In this document: positions 50,225 through 59,366 of the stretch, piece by piece | Numbering within the stretch: the first letter of the stretch is position 1 | How the letters are laid out: each line of letters begins with the position of its first letter | Assembly: GCF_000949455.1 (NCBI RefSeq) | Contig: NZ_JXXK01000003.1 | Span: 110,196 to 174,195, forward strand | Source of the DNA: Ruthenibacterium lactatiformans | GTDB taxonomy: Bacteria; Bacillota; Clostridia; Oscillospirales; Ruminococcaceae | Length of the DNA stretch: 64,000 nucleotides | Direction: 5' to 3' | Notes under the pieces: generated by a model | What the model saw: only the letters and a program-made list of their open reading frames with translations | Database searches by the model: none | Told to the model about the DNA's origin: nothing | Program-made: the position numbers and the translations under genes

Positions 50225-52129
50225 TCAGCGCTCCCGGCTGGCAACCTCTGCCAACACCTGCGCCTTGAATTCCTCCACGGTTTTTGTGCCGCCCTTTTCC
50301 TCCTTGCGCGCACGCACGCTCACCGTACCGTTTTCCATCTCCTGCGCGCCCACAACGAGCATGTAGGGGATCTTCTCCAACTGGGCTTCGCGGATCTTGT
50401 ATCCCATCTTCTCGGCGCGGTAGTCGCCCTCCACACGCAGCCCTGCGTCCCGCAGCTCCCGCTCCACCTGTTTGGCATAGGCATGGTGCGCCTCGCTGAT
50501 GGGGATGACCTTCGCCTGCACAGGCGCCAGCCACACGGGGAATGCGCCCGCAAAGTGCTCGATGAGAATGCCGATGAAGCGCTCGATGCTGCCGAACACC
50601 ACGCGGTGGATCATCACCGGGCGGTGCTTCTGTCCGTCTGCGCCGGTATATTCCAGCTCAAACCGCTCGGGCATCTGCATATCCAGCTGGATGGTGCCGC
50701 ACTGCCAGGTGCGGCCGATGGCGTCCACCAGGTGGAAATCCAGCTTCGGGCCGTAGAACGCGCCGTCACCCTCGTTGATCTCGTAAGTGCGGCCCAGCTC
50801 CTCGATGGCCTCGCGCAGGGCATCCGTGGCCGTCTCCCAGTCCTCCAGCTCACCGATGTGGTCCTCGGGCATGGTAGAAAGCTCGATGTGGTACTCAAAG
50901 CCGAACAGGGAATACACCTCGTCGATGAGCTTTACCACACCCTTTATCTCGTCCTTCACCTGCTCCGGCGTCATGAAGATATGCGCGTCGTCCTGTGTAA
51001 AGCAGCGCACGCGCATCAGGCCATGCAGCGCACCGGACAGCTCGTGCCGGTGCACAAGGCCCAGCTCACCCATACGCAGGGGCAGGTCCCGGTAGCTGTG
51101 GGGCTGCGTTTTGTATACCAGCATGCCGCCCGGGCAGTTCATGGGCTTAATGGAAAAGTCCTCGCCGTCGATGAGCGTGGTGTACATATTATCCTTGTAA
51201 TGGTCCCAGTGGCCGCTGCGCTCCCACAGCGCCCTGCTGAGGATGATGGGCGTGCTGATCTCCTGATAGCCCGCGCGCTTATGGATTTCGCGCCAGTAGT
51301 CGATGAGGGTGTTTTTCAGCAGCATGCCCTTGGGCAGGAAGAACGGGAAGCCCGGGCCTTCCTCCAGCAGTGCAAACAGCCCCAGCTCCTTGCCCAGCTT
51401 GCGGTGGTCACGCTTTTTGGCCTCTTCCAGCATGTTCAGATAGGCCTCCAGTTCGGCGGCCTTGGGGTATGCCGTACCGTACACACGGCACAGGCTGTCC
51501 CGCGCAGCGTCGCCGCGCCAGTAGGCGCTGGCTGTGCTCAACAGCTTTACAGCCTTCACCGCGCCCGTGCTCATCAGGTGCGGGCCGGCGCACAGATCCG
51601 TAAAATCCCCCTGCCGGTAAACCGAAAGCTGCCAGCCCTTTTCGGCGTATTCCTCCAGCAGCTCCAGCTTGTAGGTCTGCCCCTTGAAGATCTCGCGGCC
51701 CTCCTCCACGGTGATGAACCGTTTTTCCACAGGAAGGTCTGCCTTGACGATCTTCTTCATCTCAGCCTCGATGGCCTCGAACTGGTCCGGCGTAAAGGGC
51801 TCCGTGCCGCCGATGTCGTAATACCAGCCATCGTCCAGCGCCGGGCCGATGCCGAACTGGGCATCCGGGAACAGGTGCTGGATGGCCTGCGCCATAATGT
51901 GCGCGCCCGTGTGCCAGAAGGCGTGCTTGCCTTCCGGGGAATCGAACGTCAGGATCTCCAGCTCGCAGTCCTTTTCCAAAGGAGTGCGCAGGTCCACGGC
52001 CTCGCCGTCCACCCTGGCGGCGCAGGCGCTTTTGTACAGGCCCATGCCGATGCTCTTTGCAACGTCCGCTGGCGAAACGCCCGGCTCAAATTCCTTCACG
52101 GCGCCGCCCTTCAATGTCACGTTGATCAT
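50225..52129 (-). CDS. thrS: Threonyl-tRNA synthetase
   Basis: 634 residues from the ATG at 52129 (AAGGAGG upstream; the longer frame runs into the T-box terminator). TGS domain (1-62), editing domain with FWHTGAHIMAQAIQHLFP and a KSACAARVDG start, the class II core with MLLKNTLIDYWREIH, MNCPGGMLVYK, RVRCFTQDDAHIF and the C-terminal anticodon-binding domain (VIPISEAHHAYAKQVER; YMLVVGAQEMENGTV). It charges tRNA-Thr. The gene is controlled by the T-box leader upstream. Confidence 0.96.
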   Translation of the reverse strand: MINVTLKGGAVKEFEPGVSPADVAKSIGMGLYKSACAARVDGEAVDLRTPLEKDCELEILTFDSPEGKHAFWHTGAHIMAQAIQHLFPDAQFGIGPALDDGWYYDIGGTEPFTPDQFEAIEAEMKKIVKADLPVEKRFITVEEGREIFKGQTYKLELLEEYAEKGWQLSVYRQGDFTDLCAGPHLMSTGAVKAVKLLSTASAYWRGDAARDSLCRVYGTAYPKAAELEAYLNMLEEAKKRDHRKLGKELGLFALLEEGPGFPFFLPKGMLLKNTLIDYWREIHKRAGYQEISTPIILSRALWERSGHWDHYKDNMYTTLIDGEDFSIKPMNCPGGMLVYKTQPHSYRDLPLRMGELGLVHRHELSGALHGLMRVRCFTQDDAHIFMTPEQVKDEIKGVVKLIDEVYSLFGFEYHIELSTMPEDHIGELEDWETATDALREAIEELGRTYEINEGDGAFYGPKLDFHLVDAIGRTWQCGTIQLDMQMPERFELEYTGADGQKHRPVMIHRVVFGSIERFIGILIEHFAGAFPVWLAPVQAKVIPISEAHHAYAKQVERELRDAGLRVEGDYRAEKMGYKIREAQLEKIPYMLVVGAQEMENGTVSVRARKEEKGGTKTVEEFKAQVLAEVASRER

Positions 52130-52142
52130 TTCAAAATCCTCC

Positions 52143-52474
52143 TTCTTCCGGCATATACCGGAAAACAAAAAAGCCCATCCCGTAAAACTGATACGGGATG
52201 AGCGCAGAATGCCCATGGTTCCACCCGAATTACACACGGCGGGCGCGCCCGGCGCGTGTCACTCTTTGCCGGCTGTAACGGGCCGTGCCCGGCGGGAGTT
52301 GCAGGGCAATGCGCCCGTTCTCCCCCGCGCTCCGCGGTGGTAACATACGGCGGCGGTGCAAAGCCGCTTGCAGCGCGCGGCATGCCGTTTGGGGAACGGC
52401 GGGCCGCGGCGGCCCTCTCTTTTGCGCGCCGGCGCATGCATTATCCGCTTCATCGCTTTGGCGGGATGGTGTAC
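52143..52474 (-). promoter_or_regulatory. T-box riboswitch of thrS
   Basis: Minus-strand leader of about 330 bases. The conserved T-box sequence AATTCGGGTGGAACC is at 52231-52217, directly followed by the terminator CATCCCGT/ACGGGATG with six T residues (52203-52167). Upstream are a long GC-rich stem I region and an AGAGAG motif. A possible Thr specifier ACC lies at 52341-52339 (uncertain). Uncharged tRNA-Thr would favour the antiterminator and thrS expression. Confidence 0.88.
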
Positions 52475-52480
52475 ACCGTT

Positions 52481-52509
52481 ATCTTACAACGCGCGCGTCC
52501 AAAAGTCAA
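52481..52509 (-). promoter_or_regulatory. thrS promoter
   Basis: Minus strand TTGACT (52509-52504), 17 bp, TAAGAT (52486-52481), placed right at the start of the T-box leader. Confidence 0.75.
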
Positions 52510-52604
52510 GCACAAAGCGCATTCCGCCGCTTTCACACGGGCGAAAAACTTGCACAACCTTTCGTATAAGCGTAAGGATTTATTCATGGAAATGTAACAA
52601 TTTC

Positions 52605-52633
52605 TTGACAAGTGTGAAACCGCGCTTTACAAT
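52605..52633 (+). promoter_or_regulatory. rny promoter
   Basis: TTGACA (52605-52610), 17 bp, TACAAT (52628-52633). The leader of about 140 bases contains a GGGGCGG/CCGCCCC inverted repeat (about 52663-52730). Confidence 0.75.
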
Positions 52634-52780
52634 ATGAATGATGATTTAATGTAATTTTTAGGGGCGGACGGACCTGCCGTTTGCCTTTTTAACCTTTTTT
52701 GAAATCAAAATGTGACGCGGCAGCCGCCCCGGAGATTACTTTCATTCATAATAAAAGCGAATAGGAGTTGAACCCTGAAA

Positions 52781-54337
52781 ATGGTATCACCGGTCATCGC
52801 CGCTGTGATCGCCGTTGTCGCAGGCGTAGTGGCTGCCGCCATTGCATTTTTCGCCGGGGTTTCTTACCGCCGCAAAACTGCCGAGGCAAAGATCGGCAGC
52901 GCGGAGGAAGAGGCCAAGCGCCTGATCAACGACGCTATGAAAGCCGCACAGCAAAAGCGCAAGGAAGCGCTGATCGAAGCAAAGGACGAAGCTTTTCAAT
53001 TGAAGGCTGAGGCCGACAAAGAAATCAAGGAACGCCGTTCGGAGCTGAGCCGCCAGGAGCGCCGCCTCGACCAAAAGGAAGAGGCCATGGACCGCAAAAC
53101 GGCCGTTCTGGAGCAGAAAGAAACTGACCTTGCCAAGCGCTCCGAGCTTGTGGAGGCCCGCTTGGACGAAATCGAACAGATCAAGGCCCGCGAACTGGAC
53201 AAGATGGAAACCATCGCCGGCCTGACGGCGGAGGACGCAAAGCAGCTGCTGCTCAACCGTCTGGACGAGCAGCTCACCCACGAAAAGGCAATGCACATCG
53301 CCGCGTTCGAGACGCAGACCAAGGACGAGTGCGACACAATGGCCCGCGAGCTCATCAGCCAGGCCGTGGCGCGCTGTGCCGCCGACCATTCCAGCGAAGC
53401 CACGGTATCCGTGGTGCCGCTGCCCAGTGACGAAATGAAAGGCCGCATCATCGGCCGGGAGGGCCGCAACATCCGCGCGCTGGAGACAGCCACGGGGGTT
53501 GACCTTATCATTGACGATACGCCCGAGGCCATCACGCTTTCCAGCTTTGACCCGGTGCGCCGCGAGGTTGCCCGCATGACGCTGGAAAAACTCATCAGCG
53601 ACGGCCGTATCCACCCGGCCCGCATTGAGGAGACCGTTGAAAAATGCCGCCGCGAGCTGGAGCTCGCCATGAAGCGCGAGGGCGAAAAGGCTGTTATGGA
53701 CGTAGGCGTCCACGGCATCCACCCGGATATGGTAAAGCTGCTGGGCCGCCTGCGCTACCGCACCAGCTACGGCCAGAACGTGCTGAACCACTCGCTGGAG
53801 GTGGCCTATCTCTCCGGTATCCTGGCCGCAGAGCTCGGCGTGAACGTCACGCAGGCCCGCCGTGCCGGCCTGCTGCATGACATCGGCAAGGCGCTGGACC
53901 ACGAGATCGAGGGCAGCCATATCAGCATCGGCGTAGACATCGCCAAAAAGTATAAGGAAAACCCGGCCATCATCCATGCCATAGAGGCCCACCACGGCGA
54001 CGTGGAGGCCAAAACGCCGCTGGCGTTCATCGTCATGGCGGCCGACGCCATCTCTGCCGCACGGCCCGGTGCGCGCCGTGAGAATCTGGAAAGCTATATC
54101 AAGCGCCTGGAAAGCCTGGAGGAGATCGCCAGCGGGTTCGAGGGCGTAGAGCGCAGCTTCGCCATTCAGGCAGGCCGCGAGGTACGCATCATGGTAAAGC
54201 CGGACGCCATCAACGACGACGCTCTGATCCTTCTGGCTCACAGCATTTCCCAGAAAATCGAGGAAACGCTGGATTACCCCGGCCAAATCAAGGTAAACGT
54301 CATCCGTGAATCCCGGGCAGTAGATTACGCAAAATAA
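52781..54337 (+). CDS. rny: Ribonuclease Y
   Basis: 518 residues, the standard length. N-terminal membrane anchor (VIAAVIAVVAGVVAAAIAFF), a long charged coiled coil (about 30-170), a KH domain with EMKGRIIGREGRNIRALE, and the HD domain with GLLHDIGKALDHEIEGSH and HAIEAHHGDVEAKTP. It is the membrane-bound endoribonuclease that starts mRNA decay in Bacillota. The ATG at 52781 follows TAGGAG at a rather long distance (13 bases). Transcribed alone. Confidence 0.95.
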   Translation: MVSPVIAAVIAVVAGVVAAAIAFFAGVSYRRKTAEAKIGSAEEEAKRLINDAMKAAQQKRKEALIEAKDEAFQLKAEADKEIKERRSELSRQERRLDQKEEAMDRKTAVLEQKETDLAKRSELVEARLDEIEQIKARELDKMETIAGLTAEDAKQLLLNRLDEQLTHEKAMHIAAFETQTKDECDTMARELISQAVARCAADHSSEATVSVVPLPSDEMKGRIIGREGRNIRALETATGVDLIIDDTPEAITLSSFDPVRREVARMTLEKLISDGRIHPARIEETVEKCRRELELAMKREGEKAVMDVGVHGIHPDMVKLLGRLRYRTSYGQNVLNHSLEVAYLSGILAAELGVNVTQARRAGLLHDIGKALDHEIEGSHISIGVDIAKKYKENPAIIHAIEAHHGDVEAKTPLAFIVMAADAISAARPGARRENLESYIKRLESLEEIASGFEGVERSFAIQAGREVRIMVKPDAINDDALILLAHSISQKIEETLDYPGQIKVNVIRESRAVDYAK

Positions 54338-54350
54338 GTGTCTCAGAAAT

Positions 54351-54395
54351 AAAACGAACGCCCCGCCGAAGACTTTCGGGCGGGGCGTTCGTTTT
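54351..54395. terminator. Bidirectional terminator between rny and the acetyltransferase gene
   Basis: Perfect 17-bp arms AAAACGAACGCCCCGCC (54351-54367) and GGCGGGGCGTTCGTTTT (54379-54395). The A and T ends allow use from both sides. Confidence 0.85.
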
Positions 54396-54429
54396 GCCGG
54401 AAGATCGCGCGGTACTCTGCGCGGTCCAC

Positions 54430-54918
54430 TCATATCAAATCACGGTACATCACACGGGCACGGGAAGCCTTGCCGCCCCATTCCAGCGTGATTTCTTCTC
54501 CTTCTTCAAAGCCCCGCCGTTTCCAAAACGGAACAAGGTTCCCTTCATAATCGTCCACCACGTCGATTCGGATGCCTTTGCGCCCCCTGCGGCGCTGCAT
54601 TTCCTCAAACTCCCGGTACAGTTCCGTTCCCAAGCCTTTCCCCTGAAGCGCCGCATCCAACAGGAACAGCGAAAGATAAACAGGCTCCGAATCCCGGCAA
54701 TCTATGAATCCAACGGCCGCTCCGGTCTGCGCATCCGCGATGACCGTAGTGGAAAACCCTTCCTTTTTCATCTGCCGCCATTCTTGGAGAACGAACGTGC
54801 CGTCCACTGCCCGGCATCCCAAATGACGCTCCAAAAAACAGGGATTGGAATTGTAAAGCCGGACAATGTCCCCCGCGTCCTCGGGCCGTGCCCGGCGGAA
54901 TATATACCTCCGTTCCAT
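54430..54918 (-). CDS. GNAT-family N-acetyltransferase
   Basis: 162 residues. GNAT fold: RRARPEDAGDIVRLYNSNP at the start, VIADAQTGAAVGFIDCRD as strand 4 region, LFLLDAALQGKGLGTELYREFEE with the acetyl-CoA pyrophosphate loop (QGKGLG), and LVPFWKRRGFEEGEE near the end. Cytoplasmic; acceptor unknown. The gene lies 3 bases after the ZIP transporter gene on the same strand, so the two are probably co-transcribed. Confidence 0.87.
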   Translation of the reverse strand: MERRYIFRRARPEDAGDIVRLYNSNPCFLERHLGCRAVDGTFVLQEWRQMKKEGFSTTVIADAQTGAAVGFIDCRDSEPVYLSLFLLDAALQGKGLGTELYREFEEMQRRRGRKGIRIDVVDDYEGNLVPFWKRRGFEEGEEITLEWGGKASRARVMYRDLI

Positions 54919-54921
54919 CGG

Positions 54922-55713
54922 TCACCCCAGTGCCACATCCAGCACCATCATCACCAGAAAGCCCGCCAGCACACCCAGGGTACCCGGGTGGGAATGCTCG
55001 CCCAAATGCGCCTCGGGAATCAGCTCCTCTACCACCACATAGATCATCGCGCCCGCAGCAAAGCTGAGAAACCAGGGCATCAGCGGCGTAACGCTGCCCG
55101 CGATAAGCACGGCCAGGATGCCGCCGATGGGCTCCACGATACCCGAGAGCGCACCATAGACAAAGCTCTTTGGACGGGAAAGCCCCTCGCGCCGCAGCGG
55201 CAGCGAAATGGCCGCACCCTCAGGGAAATTTTGCAGCCCCATGCCCAAACACAGCGCCATCGCGCCCGCCAGCGTCACACTGGATGAGCCGCCGCCTGCC
55301 GCCAGCGCACAGGCCAGGCCCACGGCCATGCCCTCGGGAATGTTGTGCAGTGTTACAGCCAGCACCAGCAGCGTGGTGCGTTTGAAGCTGGTATGTACGC
55401 CCTCCGCCTCGCTGGAGCCGGGGTGCAGATGGGGCATTAAGGCATCCAGCACCATCAGGAACAATGCGCCCAGTGCGAAGCCTCCGGCCGCAGGCAGCCA
55501 TCCCGGTACGCCCTGTTCCCCGGCCATCTCAATGGAGGGGATCAGCAGGCTCCACACACTGGCCGCGATCATCACGCCGGCGGCAAACCCCAGAAACACA
55601 CGCTGGAACGAGGGCTTGATCTCATTCTTGAACAGAAACACGACCGCCGCCCCGGCAGCCGTCATCAAAAAGGTAAAGCCCGTACCCAGCGCGGCAAGCG
55701 TCAGTGCATTCAT
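54922..55713 (-). CDS. ZIP-family metal transporter (ZupT-like)
   Basis: 263 residues from the ATG at 55713 (AAGGAG eight bases upstream). Eight hydrophobic segments are seen. The metal-site helices read AVTLHNIPEGMAVGLACAL (TM4) and GMGLQNFPEGAAISLPL (TM5), and a His-containing loop (LMPHLHPGSSEAEGVH) lies before TM4. It probably takes up zinc or related divalent metals. A minus-strand TATAAT lies at 55784-55779. Zur control cannot be judged here. Confidence 0.9.
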   Translation of the reverse strand: MNALTLAALGTGFTFLMTAAGAAVVFLFKNEIKPSFQRVFLGFAAGVMIAASVWSLLIPSIEMAGEQGVPGWLPAAGGFALGALFLMVLDALMPHLHPGSSEAEGVHTSFKRTTLLVLAVTLHNIPEGMAVGLACALAAGGGSSSVTLAGAMALCLGMGLQNFPEGAAISLPLRREGLSRPKSFVYGALSGIVEPIGGILAVLIAGSVTPLMPWFLSFAAGAMIYVVVEELIPEAHLGEHSHPGTLGVLAGFLVMMVLDVALG

Positions 55714-55881
55714 TTTTGTCACTCCTTCAACCGGGTGCCGCATGTTGCGGTATCCGGTTCTTATTGATATTTTATATCATTATACACGAAACACGGCGAA
55801 AAGGAAAGCGTTTTGTAACTTGACTTTTGACCGCTTGTGCGATAATATTTGGTATTATAGATACTTTGTGATAAAATTGTG

Positions 55882-55927
55882 AAAACGCCGCCGGAACCGC
55901 TTCATATAACGTGTCCCCGGCGGTTTT
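55882..55927 (+). promoter_or_regulatory. Terminator-like hairpin in the leader of the C39-like peptidase gene
   Basis: AAAACG-CCGCCGG (55882-55894) pairs with CCGGCGGTTTT (55917-55927) and is followed by GTGTGAGGGAG, the ribosome site of the next gene. No plus-strand gene lies upstream, so it is more likely an attenuator or 5' stabiliser than a terminator. Confidence 0.45.
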
Positions 55928-55945
55928 GTGTGAGGGAGCTTGTAT

Positions 55946-57313
55946 ATGACGAACCATACGTTCGTTTTGAAAGACGAAAAAGCCTTTGCGTCCGGCGCGT
56001 TTGAAAATACCGCCTACGCAGACGGAGCGCTGCGCCTGGAACAGTATGCCGGGCGTTACGTACAGGCTGGCTGCTACACCACACCGGAAATTTCGGCCCC
56101 CGCGTTCAATGCGCTGGTCGCTTCGTGGAATGCGGCCACGCCCGCCGGCACCGCGGTGGAGCTCGCCGTGCGCGTATTTGCGGCCGGGGCGTGGACGCCC
56201 TGGATGCCCTACGGCAAATGGAGTCCGTTCCTGCGCCGCGCCAGCCTGCCTGTGCAGCACCCGGAAGACGCCGCAGCTTATCTGGATACCGACATGGTCA
56301 ATGTACGTGCGCCCGGCGGTGCTTCTCTGTTCCAGCTCCGGGCCAGCCTTTATACAGACGACGTGCGCCGTTCCCCCTCCGTATATCTGCTTGCCGCCTC
56401 CGTACGTCCCACGGGCTGGCAGCGGGAAACGGGCGAAGCGCTTCAGCACCGGTGCGTCCCTGTTCCCGCTTATTCTCAGCTCATCCGGGACCCGCGCATC
56501 GGCTCTGTCATCTGCAGCCCCACCACGGTCACCATGCTGATGAACCGTTGGGGCGAGGACCTGCTTCCCGAAGAGGTGGCCCACGCCAACTACGATTATA
56601 CATACGCGGGCAACGGCAACTGGAGTTTTACCACCGCCATTGCGGGCTGCTACGGATATGAGTGCTATGTCGCCTTTGCGGATATCGCCGGACTGAAGAA
56701 AGAGATAAAAAACGGGTTTGCGTGTGGGGTGAGCGTGCATTACGCGGATACGCCGGAGCATGCTGAAGAACGCGGCCTGCCTCTGCTGGAGGGCACGACG
56801 GGCTGTACCGACGGCCATCTGATGGTGGTGCGCGGCTTTGAAACCGGCGAGGACGGCACAGAGTACGTGCTTGTCAATGACCCTTACGCGCCGGGCGACG
56901 CCGCAGCCCAGCGGCGCTACCGGCTGGACCAGTTCGCCCACGCCTGGGGCGGCGTGGCGTATTTCATTCACGGCAAGGACGGCGCGCGCGCCGTCGCCCC
57001 GCCCGAGCGTGTGACCGGCGAACTGCGCCGCACAGAGATCGCCGGGGAATACGCGCTGTTCCTCCGCGGCGAACGCAAAAGCCTTGCCACGGATTTCTGC
57101 GAAAAGGACGGCCTGTGCACGGGCACGGTATGTTACACCGTACAGGACGGCCATGCCTATGCCACCACGGCGCACAAACGCTTCTATTACACCAACGTGT
57201 CCCAGGCCGGCAACGTCCTGCTGGACACCGCCGCTATGCCCGCCGGCACGCGCATTACAGCGTATATCATCGGCGAGCTGGGCTGTATGACCGTGGCCGG
57301 GTTGACACTGTAA
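55946..57313 (+). CDS. C39-like (papain-fold) peptidase family protein
   Basis: 455 residues from the ATG at 55946 (GAGGGAG seven bases upstream). An N-terminal beta-rich part (1-165) precedes the peptidase domain with the nucleophile region GSVICSPTTVTMLMNRWG, the catalytic His in TDGHLMVVRGFE and the Asp/Asn in VLVNDPYAPGD, as in the Peptidase_C39_2 family. A C-terminal domain of about 110 residues follows. No signal peptide is apparent, unusual for a family that often acts outside the cell. Substrate unknown. Confidence 0.8.
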   Translation: MTNHTFVLKDEKAFASGAFENTAYADGALRLEQYAGRYVQAGCYTTPEISAPAFNALVASWNAATPAGTAVELAVRVFAAGAWTPWMPYGKWSPFLRRASLPVQHPEDAAAYLDTDMVNVRAPGGASLFQLRASLYTDDVRRSPSVYLLAASVRPTGWQRETGEALQHRCVPVPAYSQLIRDPRIGSVICSPTTVTMLMNRWGEDLLPEEVAHANYDYTYAGNGNWSFTTAIAGCYGYECYVAFADIAGLKKEIKNGFACGVSVHYADTPEHAEERGLPLLEGTTGCTDGHLMVVRGFETGEDGTEYVLVNDPYAPGDAAAQRRYRLDQFAHAWGGVAYFIHGKDGARAVAPPERVTGELRRTEIAGEYALFLRGERKSLATDFCEKDGLCTGTVCYTVQDGHAYATTAHKRFYYTNVSQAGNVLLDTAAMPAGTRITAYIIGELGCMTVAGLTL

Positions 57314-57545
57314 GGCCATCTTTTTCCTGCACGTTGCGCGCTCGGCTTTTCTGCCGCGCGCGTTTTGTTTTCCGCTTTTCTTCCACCGTGCGGCAGGAAA
57401 ACAGTGCTTCCACGCATAAAACGGCACGAAAGCGCCTATCCTTTCCACATGCGGCTCTGCAGGGCGGCGGTCCGCCGCGAAAGCGGTCTCCGGCCTCTGT
57501 GCCGTGCAGGGCACCGTTTATGAACTACCAGAAGGAGGAAGCATT

Positions 57546-57734
57546 ATGAAAGCCATTGTCAACGAAGGGTGCATCGGCTGCGGCCTGTGTGCCTCCACCT
57601 GCCCCGCTGTATTCACGCTGGAGGACGGTGTCGCCGTCGCCATGGCTGGGGACATTCCCGAGGAAGAGCTGCCTGCGGCCGCCGAGGCCCGTGACGGCTG
57701 CCCGGTAAGCGTCATCGACATCCAGGCAGACTGA
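57546..57734 (+). CDS. Small ferredoxin, single [4Fe-4S] cluster
   Basis: 62 residues from the ATG at 57546 (AAGGAGG upstream). CIGCGLCASTCP gives the first three ligands and DGCPVSVI the fourth, the single-cluster ferredoxin layout (Fer_13/Fer4_15-like) with an acidic middle part (EDGVAVAMAGDIPEEELPAA). It is a cytoplasmic electron carrier and a possible partner of Rnf or the hydrogenase. The 230 bases before it contain no recognised feature. Confidence 0.92.
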   Translation: MKAIVNEGCIGCGLCASTCPAVFTLEDGVAVAMAGDIPEEELPAAAEARDGCPVSVIDIQAD

Positions 57735-57764
57735 CGTCCCGCCCCAAGCCGCAGCAGCGGCCCC

Positions 57765-57808
57765 AAAAACCGCATTGCGCCGCTTCGACGGCCTGCAATG
57801 CGGTTTTT
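57765..57808. terminator. Terminator after the ferredoxin gene
   Basis: Perfect 14-bp arms AAAAACCGCATTGC (57765-57778) and GCAATGCGGTTTTT (57795-57808). A and T ends let it serve the converging hydrolase gene too. Confidence 0.85.
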
Positions 57809-57920
57809 GCCTGTCTGCGGCAGGGCGTTCCTGCCCATTCGGGGCAAAATGCGCGGAAACAGCCGCCGTGGCCGCATCACCGCCTGTTTCGGCCCCGCCT
57901 GTCCGCGTGCACACTGCAGC

Positions 57921-58877
57921 TCATATCCATTGCAGCAGCTTTTCTCGCAGCAGTCTTTTGTACGTTTCCGGCTCCTCCCGCAGAGGGCCGTGAGCCGAGT
58001 GCTCGAACCAGATCAGATCCTTATCCGGCGCTTCAATTGCGTCATAATAGGCCTGCACCAACGCGCTGGGCGTGTTGTTGTCATGAGCTCCCTGAAAGAT
58101 ATAATAGGGCATGGCAAAGCGCGTGCACTCCCGCGGGAAGTCACATTTGGACGTCGTGGGCCACATATATGTCAGGCACCTTTTATACCCCAATGCAAGG
58201 CCGAGCTTGTCTGTGAACGAAAACTCACGGCTCCTCAGCAGCGGCAGGGCGGTATCCGTCCAGTAGGTCCCCTTGTTCATGGAGTGTCCGCCGTATTTTT
58301 TCATGATGCGCCGCTGGGCCATCATGCCTTTAAACACCTCGCGGTAGCATCCATCCACCGGGCGTCCGATACGCTCCAGCGTGGAGACGGCCTTTGTGTC
58401 CCCGGCTTTTTTGGCTTCATCCATGGCGAAATCATAGCTCAGCTCTTCATTCAGTACGCCGTTTACCAGCTGGCCGCTGCCTACATAGCCCGCGATGTGT
58501 TCAGGATACCGGAAGCAGAGATACGTTCCCAGTTCCGTGCCCCAGCTTCCGCCCCAGACGAACAGCTTTTCTTTTTCCAGAGCGGCGCACAGATACTCCA
58601 CCAGCTCCGCAGCGTCGGAGATGAGCTGCTCCAGATTCAGCGTTTCCTTTTTTACACCCCAGTAGGATCCGCCCGTGCCCCGCTGATCCCACGCAACAAT
58701 GGTAAACACGTCGCACAGGTCTTTTTCCCGGTTGACGACACTGTCCCGGTTGCTGATGCCGGGGCCCCCGTGTAAAAACAGCAGCACCGGATTCGTTCTT
58801 TTCTCGCCCCGGATATGAATTTTCTGTCCCACTCCGCCGATGGATATTTTCCGGACCTCGTCGATCTCATATTCCAT
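57921..58877 (-). CDS. Alpha/beta hydrolase, proline-iminopeptidase-like
   Basis: 318 residues from the ATG at 58877 (GGAGG eight bases upstream); a longer frame extends back into the repeat array and was rejected. Oxyanion-hole HGGPGISNRDS, the DQRGTGGS motif, nucleophile elbow VWGGSWGTELG and the final catalytic His in EHSAHGPLREEP match S33-type hydrolases. A helical cap domain lies between. It may release N-terminal residues from small peptides, but other esters or amides are possible. Confidence 0.87.
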   Translation of the reverse strand: MEYEIDEVRKISIGGVGQKIHIRGEKRTNPVLLFLHGGPGISNRDSVVNREKDLCDVFTIVAWDQRGTGGSYWGVKKETLNLEQLISDAAELVEYLCAALEKEKLFVWGGSWGTELGTYLCFRYPEHIAGYVGSGQLVNGVLNEELSYDFAMDEAKKAGDTKAVSTLERIGRPVDGCYREVFKGMMAQRRIMKKYGGHSMNKGTYWTDTALPLLRSREFSFTDKLGLALGYKRCLTYMWPTTSKCDFPRECTRFAMPYYIFQGAHDNNTPSALVQAYYDAIEAPDKDLIWFEHSAHGPLREEPETYKRLLREKLLQWI

Positions 58878-58959
58878 TCCCGTGTCCTCCCTGTATTGGC
58901 GCGGCGCGAACCGCTCTTTTTCTCCAGTATAGCACAAACTTCTCTCGGTGGGATATTTT

Positions 58960-59105
58960 ATGGTATAATAACTCCCAAAGCTGCCGTTTACACGGCTGCG
59001 CGTGTGCGCTGCACACGCTCCTGTGCTGGCGCACAGAGCTTTGGGAGCATTGAACCATGCAAAACCGCAGCAGGTGCGGTTTTGTTGTAGCCGTTTCACG
59101 GCGTC
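58960..59105 (+). ncRNA. Repeat copy 1 (diverged), putative small structured RNA
   Basis: TATAAT at 58964-58969; closing stem CTCCCAAAG (58972-58980)/CTTTGGGAG (59039-59047), nine pairs; inside GCCGT/ACGGC, GTGTGC/GCACAC and CTGTGC/GCACAG hairpins; terminator-like stem 59060-59084; then GCCGT/ACGGC. Compared with the other copies, stems change in both arms. Confidence 0.5.
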
Positions 59106-59221
59106 ATGGTATAATATGTCCGGTTGGTGAATGCGAGCCGCAGGCGAAACATGAGCCTGGCGGCATAGATACCATGTTTCTTAGTGAACGCGAGCAGTGC
59201 GCGAAGTGTGAGCTTAAAAAT

Positions 59222-59366
59222 ATGGTATAATAACCTCAAACCCGCCGTTTGCGCGGCTGCGCGTGTGCATGGCACACGCCCCTGTGCTGACGCACAGGGC
59301 TTTGAGAACATTGAACCATGCAAAACCGCAGCAGGCGCGGTTTTGCTGTGGCCGCTTCGCGGCGCC
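59222..59366 (+). ncRNA. Repeat copy 2, putative small structured RNA
   Basis: TATAAT 59226-59231; closing stem CTCAAA (59235-59240)/TTTGAG (59301-59306); hairpins GCCG/CGGC, GCGTGTGC-ATG-GCACACGC and CCCTGTG/CACAGGG; terminator-like stem 59321-59345; GCCGC/GCGGC after it. Confidence 0.5.

Noticed and set aside
58960..59105. The cloverleaf-like repeat as a tRNA
   Set aside because: Loop sizes, the eight-pair stem with a three-base loop and the lack of T-arm and anticodon consensus rule out a tRNA.
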